Shown: positions 33,324-41,174 of the stretch, piece after piece
Numbering within the stretch: position 1 is the first letter of the stretch
Layout of the letters: every line of letters begins with the position of its first letter
NCBI RefSeq assembly: GCF_014384805.1
Contig: NZ_JACRSS010000004.1
Span: 108,360-172,359, forward strand
DNA length: 64,000 bases
DNA from: Guopingia tenuis
GTDB taxonomy: Bacteria; Bacillota; Clostridia; Christensenellales; Christensenellaceae
Direction of reading: 5' to 3'
Made by a program: the position numbers and the translations under genes
Notes under the pieces: model-generated
Databases searched by the model: none
Told to the model about the DNA's origin: nothing
What the model saw: the letters and a program-made list of their open reading frames with translations, nothing else

Positions 33324-34310
33324 TTATAGATTGACAGACTGCAAGAATCCCTGCAAATCCTTTCCATAGGGTTCCGGCAGGACCGATAAACTGCCTGTCA
33401 GGGACTCTCTGGCATAGCGGCAGCCGCGGAACGCCTTTTCTATGGCAGCGGGCAGCTCGGGGTCCAGGGCATCGGAATAGACGCGGACGGCTTCGATATA
33501 GCCTTCCCGCAGGGATAGATGAATTTCCACACCGCCCCAGGGAAAGCGGGCCTCCCATTCCAGGGAAAAGCGCGGCGCCTGCCCGAGCCGCCATTCCCAG
33601 GACGCATGTTTCTCTTCAAGGGCGGAAACCTCCTGTTCCCAGGAGGAAGGGAAGGGATAGGGGGCCAGCGGTTCTTCATAGGTCTCCTGGAGCGATTCCC
33701 GCAGAAGATGGAGCATTGTCTCCCCGGCATCCTCCCGGGAAAGGGCAGGGGTCCATTCACTGAGGTTGCAGACCCGCGCCCGCACGGAATCGATGCCCTT
33801 GGATTGGATTTTCTGAGGGGAGACATGGAGATAGCGGGAGAGGCGGGAAAGATCCGAATGGAGGAGCAGCGTGCCATGGTGCATGCGGTTATCCCCCCGG
33901 GCACAGAAGGCGTTGCCCGAAAATTTCTTTTCTTCCACGGTGATATCGTTGCGCCCGCTGAACTGCGCATCGATCCCCAGCTTTTTTACTGCTTGGAGAA
34001 TCACATTCATCTGCTTTTCCAAACAATAGACATCCTTTGCGGCGAGAAAGGAGAAGTTCAGGTTCCCCAGGTCGTGATAGACGGCGCCGCCGCCGGAAAC
34101 GCGCCGGGCCAGCCGGACGCCGTCCCGTTCCATGGCGGGAAGGTCGCATTCCTTCCAGGCATTCTGGTTTTTTCCGATGATAACGCTGGGCGCATTGACA
34201 TAGCAATAGAATAGCAGGGTATCCGCGGGAAGATTCGCAAGAAGCCACTCATCCTGAGCCATGTTGCGCCAGGCATTGTTGGAAGGGGAAAGATAGAAAT
34301 AGATATGCAT
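33324..34310 (-). CDS. lplA: lipoate-protein ligase A
   Basis: This 328-residue enzyme attaches lipoate, through lipoyl-AMP, to lipoyl domains such as GcvH or E2. The large domain has ARRVSGGGAVYHDLGNLNFSF near residue 68 and GRNDITVEEKKFSGNAF near 118, with the Lys contacting lipoyl-AMP. HHGTLLLHSDLS follows. A C-terminal accessory domain (residues about 240-328) is present. No lipoyl-domain protein is encoded in the window. It is followed on the minus strand by the bidirectional terminator at 33156. Confidence 0.95.
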   Translation of the reverse strand: MHIYFYLSPSNNAWRNMAQDEWLLANLPADTLLFYCYVNAPSVIIGKNQNAWKECDLPAMERDGVRLARRVSGGGAVYHDLGNLNFSFLAAKDVYCLEKQMNVILQAVKKLGIDAQFSGRNDITVEEKKFSGNAFCARGDNRMHHGTLLLHSDLSRLSRYLHVSPQKIQSKGIDSVRARVCNLSEWTPALSREDAGETMLHLLRESLQETYEEPLAPYPFPSSWEQEVSALEEKHASWEWRLGQAPRFSLEWEARFPWGGVEIHLSLREGYIEAVRVYSDALDPELPAAIEKAFRGCRYARESLTGSLSVLPEPYGKDLQGFLQSVNL

Positions 34311-34347
34311 GGAAGGAAATACCTCTCTGATAAATGTATGCCGCGCG

Positions 34348-35202
34348 CTATGCGAACAGGCGGAGAATCGTCTGAATCACGGCCTCTATAGCGCCGCTGT
34401 CAGCATATGTGTCGCTTTCGCTGCGATAGGCGCCGATGGAATAACCGATGGGACTTTTCCCGACGCAGGAAAAACGCAGAAGAGCGAGATCCGCCGGACG
34501 TTTCCGCTCCCAGAAGACGGGCGCCGGTTCCTGGGACTCAGATTCCAAAAGCTGGGCCATGGGGGCCGCCTTTTTGGTATATTCCACAAACACCGTGTCT
34601 CCCCGCCCGGAAAAATCGAGATATATCATGTTCTTTTCCGCGAGAAGCGAACCGTATTCCTTGAAAAAGGCACGCCGGCCCAAAGAGAATAGATCGCTGT
34701 TATCCAGAAGGACGACGGCAATTCCGGGATTTTGGGGCATGCGCTCCAGGCAGGCGTTCAGAACCAGAAGGGGCGAGGAGGCGTTATAGTTATTTTTGTT
34801 GTTTACCAGATAATAAAGGGCGAATGCGGACCCTAATAAGAGCAGTTCAGCCGCAAGAACGGGCAGGCGCAGAAAAACCACCAGAAGGGCGGCGATTCCC
34901 GCCAGAAGCAGCATGGGAAGAAGATTCAGGAAAAATTGAAGGCCGGGCCGCCCGGGCAGCCGGAACTGAGGAACGAAACGAGTTTTGGGCGTGTCATAAG
35001 AAAGAAGAAATACGGTTTTGCAATGCCGGAGGCTGCCGCCGATAAGGTTGTTGCTTTCCACGCCCATTATCCGGGCGGACTGCACAATAGGCTCATATCC
35101 ATAGGACTGCAGAACCTTGCTGAAATAAAAGCGGAAGGAACGCTTTTCTGCATAGGTATTCCGGACGAGATATTGCGTATAGACGGCGTCTCTGATTTCC
35201 AT
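34348..35202 (-). CDS. membrane protein with degenerate M28 peptidase-like domain
   Basis: This 284-residue protein has a transmembrane hairpin (residues about 89-135) inserted in what looks like an M28 aminopeptidase fold. Family segments can be recognised but the zinc residues are gone. The HxD strand reads FLLSYDTPKT. The DNASG segment reads NYNASS after the hairpin. The EE pair reads VVLLDNSDLFSLG. MIYLDFSGRGDTVF keeps only one Asp. It is therefore unlikely to be a peptidase and may be a membrane-bound pseudoenzyme. The resemblance is from my reading of motifs and needs a profile search. Confidence 0.6.
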   Translation of the reverse strand: MEIRDAVYTQYLVRNTYAEKRSFRFYFSKVLQSYGYEPIVQSARIMGVESNNLIGGSLRHCKTVFLLSYDTPKTRFVPQFRLPGRPGLQFFLNLLPMLLLAGIAALLVVFLRLPVLAAELLLLGSAFALYYLVNNKNNYNASSPLLVLNACLERMPQNPGIAVVLLDNSDLFSLGRRAFFKEYGSLLAEKNMIYLDFSGRGDTVFVEYTKKAAPMAQLLESESQEPAPVFWERKRPADLALLRFSCVGKSPIGYSIGAYRSESDTYADSGAIEAVIQTILRLFA

Positions 35203-35319
35203 AGCCCATTCCCCTTTTTGTTAAAATCATATCATTTTTAACTTTTTTTTGCAAGATATATGGGAAAAGGGAATATCGGCCTCCCGGCGCACATAGATTA
35301 GACAAAAGGAGGATAGAAT

Positions 35320-36219
35320 ATGGACAAGAGCATTGTGAATCCCCTGGTTCCCTATGCCTATGAGAATTTGATGCGGGAAGCCCTGCTGCTGCGGGAACGG
35401 TATCCGGAGCTGATCCAGCTGGGGAGTATCGGAAAATCCTCCGAAGGAAGGGAGCTGACAGTTCTCCGGCTGGGAGAAGGAGAGCGGCATGTGCTGCTGG
35501 TGGGGGCGCATCATGGCCGGGAATATATTTCGAGCGCCCTGCTCATGCGTATGTGTGAGGAATATGCCGGGCGCGCCGGTCTCCGGCCGCTTTGGAGGCG
35601 GGTTTCCCTATGGTTTGTGCCCATGCTGAATCCCGACGGCGTGGAAATTTCCATTTATGGGAAATCGGCGCTTACGGAAGAAAACAGGGATTTTGTCTGC
35701 ATTTTGGGGGACTATGCCACATGGAAGGCCAATGCCCGGGGGGTGGATCTGAACCGCAACTATCCCTGTCTGTTTGAAGAAAAGCGCAGCACTGTGCTGG
35801 TTCCGGCTTCCGAGATGTATAAAGGGGAAAGACCGGCCAGCGAATGCGAAGTGCAGGCTCTCATGGCATTTACCCGACAGATTCCTTTTTGTTTTGCCGC
35901 GACCTTTCATGCCAAGGGAGAGGAAATCTTTTACGGCGACAGCAATACGCCCGAGACGACGGACATTTCTTTTGAGATCGCAAAAACCCTTCAAAGTGAA
36001 TGCGGCTATGCCCTGGCCCCGATTTCCCAGGACCCCGGGATCTTCGCCGCCGGCTTTGAAAACTGGTTCCGGCAGGAATATAAACGGCCGTGCCTGCTGC
36101 TGGAGCTGGCGCCTTTTGACGGATATATCCCCCATAATATGAAAAATTTCGACCGGCTGGTTTGGCAGAAGATGCGGGAAACGGGGAAAATTTTGGCAGA
36201 ATGGGTCGATAATAAATGA
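35320..36219 (+). CDS. M14-family zinc carboxypeptidase
   Basis: This 299-residue protein has the M14 zinc ligands His and Glu in GAHHGREYISS (near residue 67) and the third His in TFHAKGEE (near 205). The catalytic Glu is in LLLELAPFDGY (near 265). The substrate carboxylate-binding NRN lies in DLNRNYPC. It resembles gamma-D-glutamyl-diamino acid endopeptidases that trim peptidoglycan stem peptides. No signal peptide is seen, so it is probably cytoplasmic and acts in wall peptide recycling. The start follows AAAGGAGGATAGAAT. Confidence 0.88.
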   Translation: MDKSIVNPLVPYAYENLMREALLLRERYPELIQLGSIGKSSEGRELTVLRLGEGERHVLLVGAHHGREYISSALLMRMCEEYAGRAGLRPLWRRVSLWFVPMLNPDGVEISIYGKSALTEENRDFVCILGDYATWKANARGVDLNRNYPCLFEEKRSTVLVPASEMYKGERPASECEVQALMAFTRQIPFCFAATFHAKGEEIFYGDSNTPETTDISFEIAKTLQSECGYALAPISQDPGIFAAGFENWFRQEYKRPCLLLELAPFDGYIPHNMKNFDRLVWQKMRETGKILAEWVDNK

Positions 36220-36286
36220 ATACATTTTGTTAAATTTTACAAAATTGTTGCAATTCTGGGAAAATATCTTTTTTTTTGCCATCCCG

Positions 36287-36297
36287 TATGCTATAAT
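36287..36297 (+). promoter_or_regulatory. extended -10 promoter of dacF
   Basis: TATGC is followed directly by TATAAT (36292-36297), so the TGn element of an extended -10 is present. No clear -35 is seen among the preceding T-tract. It lies 65 bases before the TTG start. Confidence 0.55.
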
Positions 36298-36361
36298 AGC
36301 TTTCATGTATGCGGCTTGGTGGAGCCGTTGCTTTATGATATATATTGGGAGGAAATTTCTC

Positions 36362-37798
36362 TTGAAAAATAAAGTCCTGCTGCGTGTTATTGCCGTCGCA
36401 TTTGTCGTTGTGTTGATTGTATCCTGTATTTGTTCTGTGGTCCTTGCGGCGGCTCCGGCCATGGATGAATCTCTTATAACGGCACCGGCGGCCATGCTTT
36501 TGGACCGCGATACGGGAAGAGTTCTCTATGCCAAAAATATTGACAAGCAGCTTGCCCCCGCCAGCACGACAAAGCTCATGACGGCGGTTTTGGCGCTGGA
36601 GCACTGCCAGCTGACCGACGAGGTGACCGTGGGCAATGAAGTACAGCTTTCCGGAACGTGCATGGGGTTGAAGCCGGGAGATACAGTGACAGTGGAAACT
36701 TTGCTTTACGGCATGTTCCTGGTGTCGGGAAACGATGCGGCAGAGGCGCTTGGTGTGCATATTTCAGGTTCCAGGGAAAAATTTGCCGAGCTTATGAACC
36801 AGAAGGCACAGGAGCTGGGAATGGAAAATTCCCATTTTGTCAACGCCTGCGGGAAGGATGCGGAAGGGCACATGGTCACTGTGCGGGATATGGCGGCTCT
36901 GGCGCGCTATGCCTGCCAATATGACCTGCTGTTTACCATTGCGCAGATCGGCAAGACCACGCGGACTACGGTAAACGGCGAAAAGACATATGAATTGGAA
37001 AACACTAACCGGCTGATTTATAAGGGCGCGGAAAAAGAGGGCGTCACGCTGCCGGATTATACCTATGCCTATGCGACCGGGCTCAAGACGGGTTCTACCC
37101 CCAACGCCGGCAAGTGCATCGTCGCCACGGCGGAAAAGGACGGCCAGCGCCTTATCGCCCTTGTTTTTGGGGATACTTCCAACGAGGGAGTCGAGCGATG
37201 GAAGATGGCGGCCAATCTGTTTGATTATGGCTTTGCGAATTATAAAAATGTGGAAGCGTCCAGCCTGGTGGATGCAGCGCAGATGCGGATGGAAGTGCCT
37301 GGAGCGGCGGTTTCTGCGCAGGAGGGCCTGGATGGAACCGTGGAATGCGTGCCTGCCACGGGCAATGGCCAGCAGCTGATTACCGTAGACCGGAATATGC
37401 CGGAGGATCAGCAGGTTCAGGCAACCCTGACGCCGAAAGAGGGTCTGGCGGCGCCTGTTCAAAAGGGAGATGTGATCGGAACCGTAACATATACTTTGGG
37501 GGAAGAGACGCTGTATACCAGTGAGGTGACGGCCGCTTCGGAAGTGATGAGCCAGGAGGAATACGATAAGCTGATCGTAAAACCCCTGGATCCGGTGGAC
37601 TTGGAAGAACAGAACAGCCAGAAGCTCCCCTCAAAATATCTTTGGATCTGGCTGATCGTTCCTGTTGGCCTGATCGTGTTTCTAATTCTGCGGGCGATAG
37701 TTGTCCGGCGCCGCCGGCACCGCTATATACGCGGCCGCCGGAGAGGAAATTCGCGGGCCGCGGTTTATCGGCGGAGAAGAAGACGGCGCCGGTATTGA
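36362..37798 (+). CDS. dacF: D-alanyl-D-alanine carboxypeptidase (PBP5/DacF type)
   Basis: This 478-residue serine peptidase trims D-Ala from peptidoglycan peptides outside the membrane. An N-terminal signal sequence covers residues 1-30. The catalytic SxxK is in PASTTKLMTA, SGN in LVSGNDAAE and KTG in GLKTGSTPNAG. A C-terminal PBP5-like domain, a transmembrane segment and an unusual cytoplasmic tail follow. The last 30 residues hold about 19 Arg. I chose the TTG at 36362 because GGGAGGAAA lies 9 bases before it. Upstream in-frame ATG codons overlap the promoter. Confidence 0.93.
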   Translation: MKNKVLLRVIAVAFVVVLIVSCICSVVLAAAPAMDESLITAPAAMLLDRDTGRVLYAKNIDKQLAPASTTKLMTAVLALEHCQLTDEVTVGNEVQLSGTCMGLKPGDTVTVETLLYGMFLVSGNDAAEALGVHISGSREKFAELMNQKAQELGMENSHFVNACGKDAEGHMVTVRDMAALARYACQYDLLFTIAQIGKTTRTTVNGEKTYELENTNRLIYKGAEKEGVTLPDYTYAYATGLKTGSTPNAGKCIVATAEKDGQRLIALVFGDTSNEGVERWKMAANLFDYGFANYKNVEASSLVDAAQMRMEVPGAAVSAQEGLDGTVECVPATGNGQQLITVDRNMPEDQQVQATLTPKEGLAAPVQKGDVIGTVTYTLGEETLYTSEVTAASEVMSQEEYDKLIVKPLDPVDLEEQNSQKLPSKYLWIWLIVPVGLIVFLILRAIVVRRRRHRYIRGRRRGNSRAAVYRRRRRRRRY

Positions 37799-37827
37799 GA
37801 ATTTATGCCGGAGAAGTAAATATTGTC

Positions 37828-37856
37828 TTGTAATTGCAGGGGATTTTTGATACAAT
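37828..37856 (+). promoter_or_regulatory. promoter of tRNA-Ser
   Basis: TTGTAA (37828-37833), a 17-base spacer and TACAAT (37851-37856), 17 bases before the tRNA. Confidence 0.65.
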
Positions 37857-37873
37857 AACTCTTGTGATTGCGG

Positions 37874-37965
37874 GGAGGAGTATCGAAGAGGTCATAACGA
37901 GCTCGACTCGAAATCGAGTTGGCGTGATGAGCGCCACGTGGGTTCGAATCCCACCTCCTCCGCCA
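37874..37965 (+). tRNA. tRNA-Ser (CGA)
   Basis: A 92-base class II tRNA with the long variable arm of serine tRNAs. Acceptor GGAGGAG pairs with CTCCTCC, the anticodon loop CTCGAAA is closed by CTCGA/TCGAG (anticodon CGA), the T arm is GTGGG-TTCGAAT-CCCAC, and CCA is encoded. Confidence 0.95.
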
Positions 37966-37990
37966 CGTCGCGAAGGACTTCGCGATCACA

Positions 37991-38019
37991 ATCCCGTCCG
38001 GGAATCCGGGCGGGATTTT
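37991..38019 (+). terminator. terminator of tRNA-Ser
   Basis: ATCCCGTCCGG/CCGGGCGGGAT stem with a GAAT loop, followed by a short T-run. Confidence 0.7.
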
Positions 38020-38186
38020 CTATTGCTCCGTCATCGCTCCTTTCCGCAAAAAGTCACGCTTGCTGCACTTGCTCGCTTGTAAACGCGCGCGACGGCTTCG
38101 CAGCGCGCTATCAACTTCGCGGGTGCGCGCGACTATAGCACGCTTTGTAGCGTGCGAGAAGGGGTAAATTTGGCAGGTTACTCCAT

Positions 38187-38220
38187 GCCGGAGCAAAGTT
38201 CGCTTTGCTCCGGCTTTTTT
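38187..38220 (+). terminator. strong terminator with UUCG loop
   Basis: GCCGGAGCAAAG and CTTTGCTCCGGC form a perfect 12-bp stem capped by TTCG and followed by at least seven T. No gene precedes it closely, so it may end a small RNA from 38020-38190. Confidence 0.85.
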
Positions 38221-38522
38221 TGTCTGCGGCGGGAAATAGTTGTTTTCACAGAGGAAGAGCATGGGAAAAACGCCTCCCTTGTATTTGAACATTCAAATAG
38301 AAAGGAATGATAAATGAAATACATCTGAATAAATTTTCGGCCAAAGCAGCGAAAAATGCGGCATGAAAATAAAAATATGCAAAGCAGCTTATTCTTTTTG
38401 CATAATCACAGAATGAACATTGGTACGTCCGGAAATCGAGAGATAAGGCAGAAAAGAGAAAGGGAATGGATACATATTTCCCGGTTTTTTGCGGAAGCTA
38501 AAGGGGAAAGGAGATGACGAAA

Positions 38523-39194
38523 ATGTTTAAACACGAAAAGCAATTATTCCATCCCGTTTCTGTGGAGCGGCCTAACCCGCAATATGCGGCCCTTTTGCAG
38601 GAACAACTGGGCGGCGGCAACGGCGAATTAAAGGCGGCTATGCAATATATGTCACAAAGCTTCCGCATCAAAGATCCAGAGATCAAAGATCTGTTTTTGG
38701 ATATCGCGGCGGAGGAGCTGGGACACATGGAAATGGTGGCGCAGACAATCAACCTGCTCAATGGGCATGATGTAGATGCGGGCGCAGTTGTGGCGGGAGA
38801 GATCGAATCTCATGTGCTGTTGGGGCTGAATCCCGGCCTGATCAATGCCTCGGGTTATTCCTGGACGGCAGACTATGTGACAGTGACAGGGGATCTTTGC
38901 GCGGATCTGCTCTCGAATATCGCATCGGAACAGCGGGCAAAGGTGGTCTATGAATATCTATACCGGCAGATTCAGGATAAAAAGGTCAAAGAAACCATAG
39001 ACTTTTTGCTCAACCGGGAAGAGGCTCACAATGCCATGTTCCGTGAGGCCTTTAACCGGGTGCAGGATACGGGTTCCAATCGGGATTTTGGGACGACAAA
39101 GGCGGCGCGGATGTATTTCAGCATGTCCAACCCCTCTCCGGGAGGCAACAGCTTTGCGGATACGCCGGTTGCCCCGCCGGCATTTCGTCAATAG
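38523..39194 (+). CDS. manganese catalase family protein (CotJC-like)
   Basis: This 223-residue ferritin-like protein matches manganese catalases, which split hydrogen peroxide with a dimanganese centre. Metal-ligand regions include GELKAAMQYMSQSF near residue 35, AAEELGHMEMV near 67, and SEQRAKVVYEYL and NREEAHNAMFREA later. It is shorter than full catalases and close in size to the spore-coat protein CotJC. No cotJA or cotJB gene is adjacent. I chose the ATG at 38523, 9 bases after GGAG; an ATG at 38514 abuts that site. Confidence 0.88.
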   Translation: MFKHEKQLFHPVSVERPNPQYAALLQEQLGGGNGELKAAMQYMSQSFRIKDPEIKDLFLDIAAEELGHMEMVAQTINLLNGHDVDAGAVVAGEIESHVLLGLNPGLINASGYSWTADYVTVTGDLCADLLSNIASEQRAKVVYEYLYRQIQDKKVKETIDFLLNREEAHNAMFREAFNRVQDTGSNRDFGTTKAARMYFSMSNPSPGGNSFADTPVAPPAFRQ

Positions 39195-39224
39195 CCTTTT
39201 GGGGAACCCCACAGGGATAGCCCC

Positions 39225-39253
39225 AACCGCCGGAATAGTTCCGGCGGTTTTTT
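39225..39253 (+). terminator. terminator after the Mn-catalase gene
   Basis: AACCGCCGGAA/TTCCGGCGGTT perfect 11-bp stem with a TAG loop and a T-run. Confidence 0.92.
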
Positions 39254-39364
39254 CTGCCATTTTTTCTTATGCTGCGATTACAGATTGCGCGAAAGGCAAA
39301 TGCAGGATATAATAGATAAAAACGCTGTGAAATGAACATATGGTATGACAACGGAGGAAAAGTG

Positions 39365-40165
39365 ATGAAACTGTATGTATTGAACACGGGATATTTGGAA
39401 ACGGATAAAAACGGGGTGGTGGCTTGCGCGACGATTGGAACCAAAAGCCGGCCGCATGTTTCCAACGAATGGATCAAGCTGCCGGTAATGGCGTTTTTGC
39501 TGGAGACAGAGGGGGGCTATATTCTCTTTGACACCGGCAGCCATCCGGACGCCATGAAGGGATATTGGCAGGAGACGATGCAGGAGACCTATCCTCTCTA
39601 TCAGAAAGAAGAGGAGCGTTTGGAAAACCAGCTGGCTCTCTGCGGTGTGAAGCCCGAGGATATCCATACGGTGGTCATGTCGCATATGCATCTGGATCAC
39701 GCCGGCAATCTGCATTTGTTCCCCCATGCGGACGTCTATGTTCCCAAGGCGGATTTCATGTATGGACAGACGATGGTTCGCCTGAATCCCGATCCCAATA
39801 CCCATGGCGGATATATCAAGGGGGATATGGACTGCCAGGTGAAGCAATATCACCTGGTGGAAGAAGATTTCACTTTGGCGCCGGGCGTCGAGGTCGTCAA
39901 TCTGCCCGGGCATACGCCGGGGCTTTTGGGCCTGGTGGTGCATTTAAAGGGTGGCACGGTGATCCTGCCCCAGGACTGCGTCTATACGAAAGAAAACTAT
40001 GGCCCGCCGGCCAAGGCTTCGGGATTTTTATACGACAGCCTTTCCTTTTTCTCCTCCATTGAGAAAGTGCGGCGGCTGGAAGAGAAATATCAGGCAAAGG
40101 TGATTTTTGCGCATGACTATGAATTCTTTCAGACCCTGAAGCTGGCGCCTGCGTATTACGAGTAA
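39365..40165 (+). CDS. metallo-beta-lactamase fold hydrolase, AHL lactonase-like
   Basis: This 266-residue protein has the metallo-beta-lactamase signature SHMHLDHAGN near residue 105, a metal His in LPGHTPGL near 190, and LPQDCVY with the bridging Asp. The order and the N-terminal LNTGYLETDKN region resemble N-acyl-homoserine lactonases of the AttM/AiiA group. The substrate could be any lactone or ester; a quorum-quenching role is not shown. I chose the ATG at 39365, 7 bases after GGAGG. Confidence 0.85.
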   Translation: MKLYVLNTGYLETDKNGVVACATIGTKSRPHVSNEWIKLPVMAFLLETEGGYILFDTGSHPDAMKGYWQETMQETYPLYQKEEERLENQLALCGVKPEDIHTVVMSHMHLDHAGNLHLFPHADVYVPKADFMYGQTMVRLNPDPNTHGGYIKGDMDCQVKQYHLVEEDFTLAPGVEVVNLPGHTPGLLGLVVHLKGGTVILPQDCVYTKENYGPPAKASGFLYDSLSFFSSIEKVRRLEEKYQAKVIFAHDYEFFQTLKLAPAYYE

Positions 40166-40227
40166 AACCCGGGCGGCCTTCGGGAAACTGTTTTTCAGAA
40201 AAAGGAAATGAGAAGGGAGAGATTGTT

Positions 40228-40605
40228 TTGCACATAAGGGAATCGGCGGAGAATTACCTGGAACGGATTTTGATGCTGCAAAGGTCAAAGGGCTATGCCC
40301 GGTCTATCGATATCGCCCGGGAACTGGGTGTGAGCAAGCCCAGTGTGAGCGTTGCTATGAAGAACCTGCGGGAGAATGGCTATATTGAAATGGATCCGGA
40401 AGGGTTGCTGTCCCTGACGGACAAAGGGATGGAGATTGCGGAAAAGATGCTGGAGCGGCATACATCCCTTTCCCGGTTTCTCATCGCGCTGGGAGTGGAG
40501 GAAGAGACGGCCTATGAGGACGCCTGCAAAATCGAGCACGATATTTCCGAAGAGAGCTTCCAGGCAATCTGCGCGCATATTGAGAAAAACGGCGGGCTGA
40601 AATAG
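40228..40605 (+). CDS. short DtxR/MntR-type metalloregulator
   Basis: This 125-residue repressor has the DtxR winged helix (SIDIARELGVSKPSVSVAMKNLRENGYI) and a short dimerisation domain but no SH3 domain. The metal-ligand positions differ from MntR. The Asp8 equivalent is Asn (AENYLERI) and the Glu99 equivalent is Cys (DACKIEH). Cys with Glu and His at these positions is the iron-type pattern of DtxR/IdeR. It starts with TTG at 40228 after AAGGGAGAG. The target genes are not visible in the window. Confidence 0.85.
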   Translation: MHIRESAENYLERILMLQRSKGYARSIDIARELGVSKPSVSVAMKNLRENGYIEMDPEGLLSLTDKGMEIAEKMLERHTSLSRFLIALGVEEETAYEDACKIEHDISEESFQAICAHIEKNGGLK

Positions 40606-40648
40606 GAGCAGGAAACGCATTCGGCAAGTTATTGAAAAAATACTATCA

Positions 40649-40682
40649 AAACAGGACAGGCTTGGGCGCTGTTCTGTTTTTG
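40649..40682 (+). terminator. terminator after the DtxR-type gene
   Basis: AAACAGGACAG/CTGTTCTGTTT stem (one G-T pair) with a 9-base loop and a T-run. Confidence 0.6.
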
Positions 40683-40789
40683 ATTTTCAGGATATGGGCG
40701 TGAATTTCCCTGGCCGCTATTTCTGGCCATGCAGCGTTGTGGTGTCATAAAGAAAAATCAAAAGATGCGTATTCAAAGCATAAAAAATC

Positions 40790-40828
40790 AACGCCTGAAT
40801 ATCACAATATCTGCGATATTCGGGCGTT
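40790..40828. terminator. hairpin, probable bidirectional terminator
   Basis: AACGCC-TGAATATC pairs with GATATTC-GGGCGTT; on the minus strand a T-run follows. It may end the decayed minus-strand frame at 40870-41120. Confidence 0.5.
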
Positions 40829-41174
40829 GTTCATTTATATATGCTAATGCAACAGCGGCGGATTTCACTGCATGTCTAAAAGACCCCGTCCCGTTTCGGA
40901 CAGACATAATTTCTTGATGCAGATTTCTTCCTGATTCCGGTTTTATCGAATGCCTTCTTCTGGCTGTCATACACCGCTTTCCGCATTGCCTCAGAATTGC
41001 CTGCATGGATGGCCCAAGCCGACGGAAAGCAATTCTCGGTTCTCTTTACTAATTTAAACGAAAGATTCGCCGGATGCATAGAACAGGCCGTTGTATTCCT
41101 TTCTGCGGAGGAATGTCATGCCGGGAGCGTGTTATAGACTGCCCCCGGAAAAACACCCCGCGAGCCATAGGGAA

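Larger units (their letters stand above)
37966..38522 (+). other. 557-base gene-free stretch with several GC-rich hairpins
   Basis: After the tRNA come an 8-bp hairpin (TCGCGAAG/CTTCGCGA), the tRNA terminator, then GCGCGC-containing inverted repeats at 38080-38110 and a TAGCACGC/GCGTGC stem near 38137-38158. A second terminator-like hairpin lies at 38187. From 38230 to 38500 I see no gene or clear signal other than A-rich sequence before the catalase gene. Confidence 0.6.
40606..41174. other. 569-base gene-free stretch with possible gene remnant
   Basis: Apart from the two hairpins listed, the minus strand of 40870-41120 shows broken protein-like frames. One begins MTFLRRKEYNGLFYASGE (from about 41118) and stops after 21 codons. 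Another reads FPSAWAIHAGNSEAMRKAVYD. They are in different frames, which suggests a decayed gene. I do not recognise it. Confidence 0.4.

Noticed and set aside
36226..36250. Rex-operator-like TTGTTAAA-TTTTACAA upstream of dacF
   Set aside because: The half-sites are too close and imperfect compared with TTGTTAA-N4-TTAACAA, and the location in an AT-rich leader makes a chance match likely.
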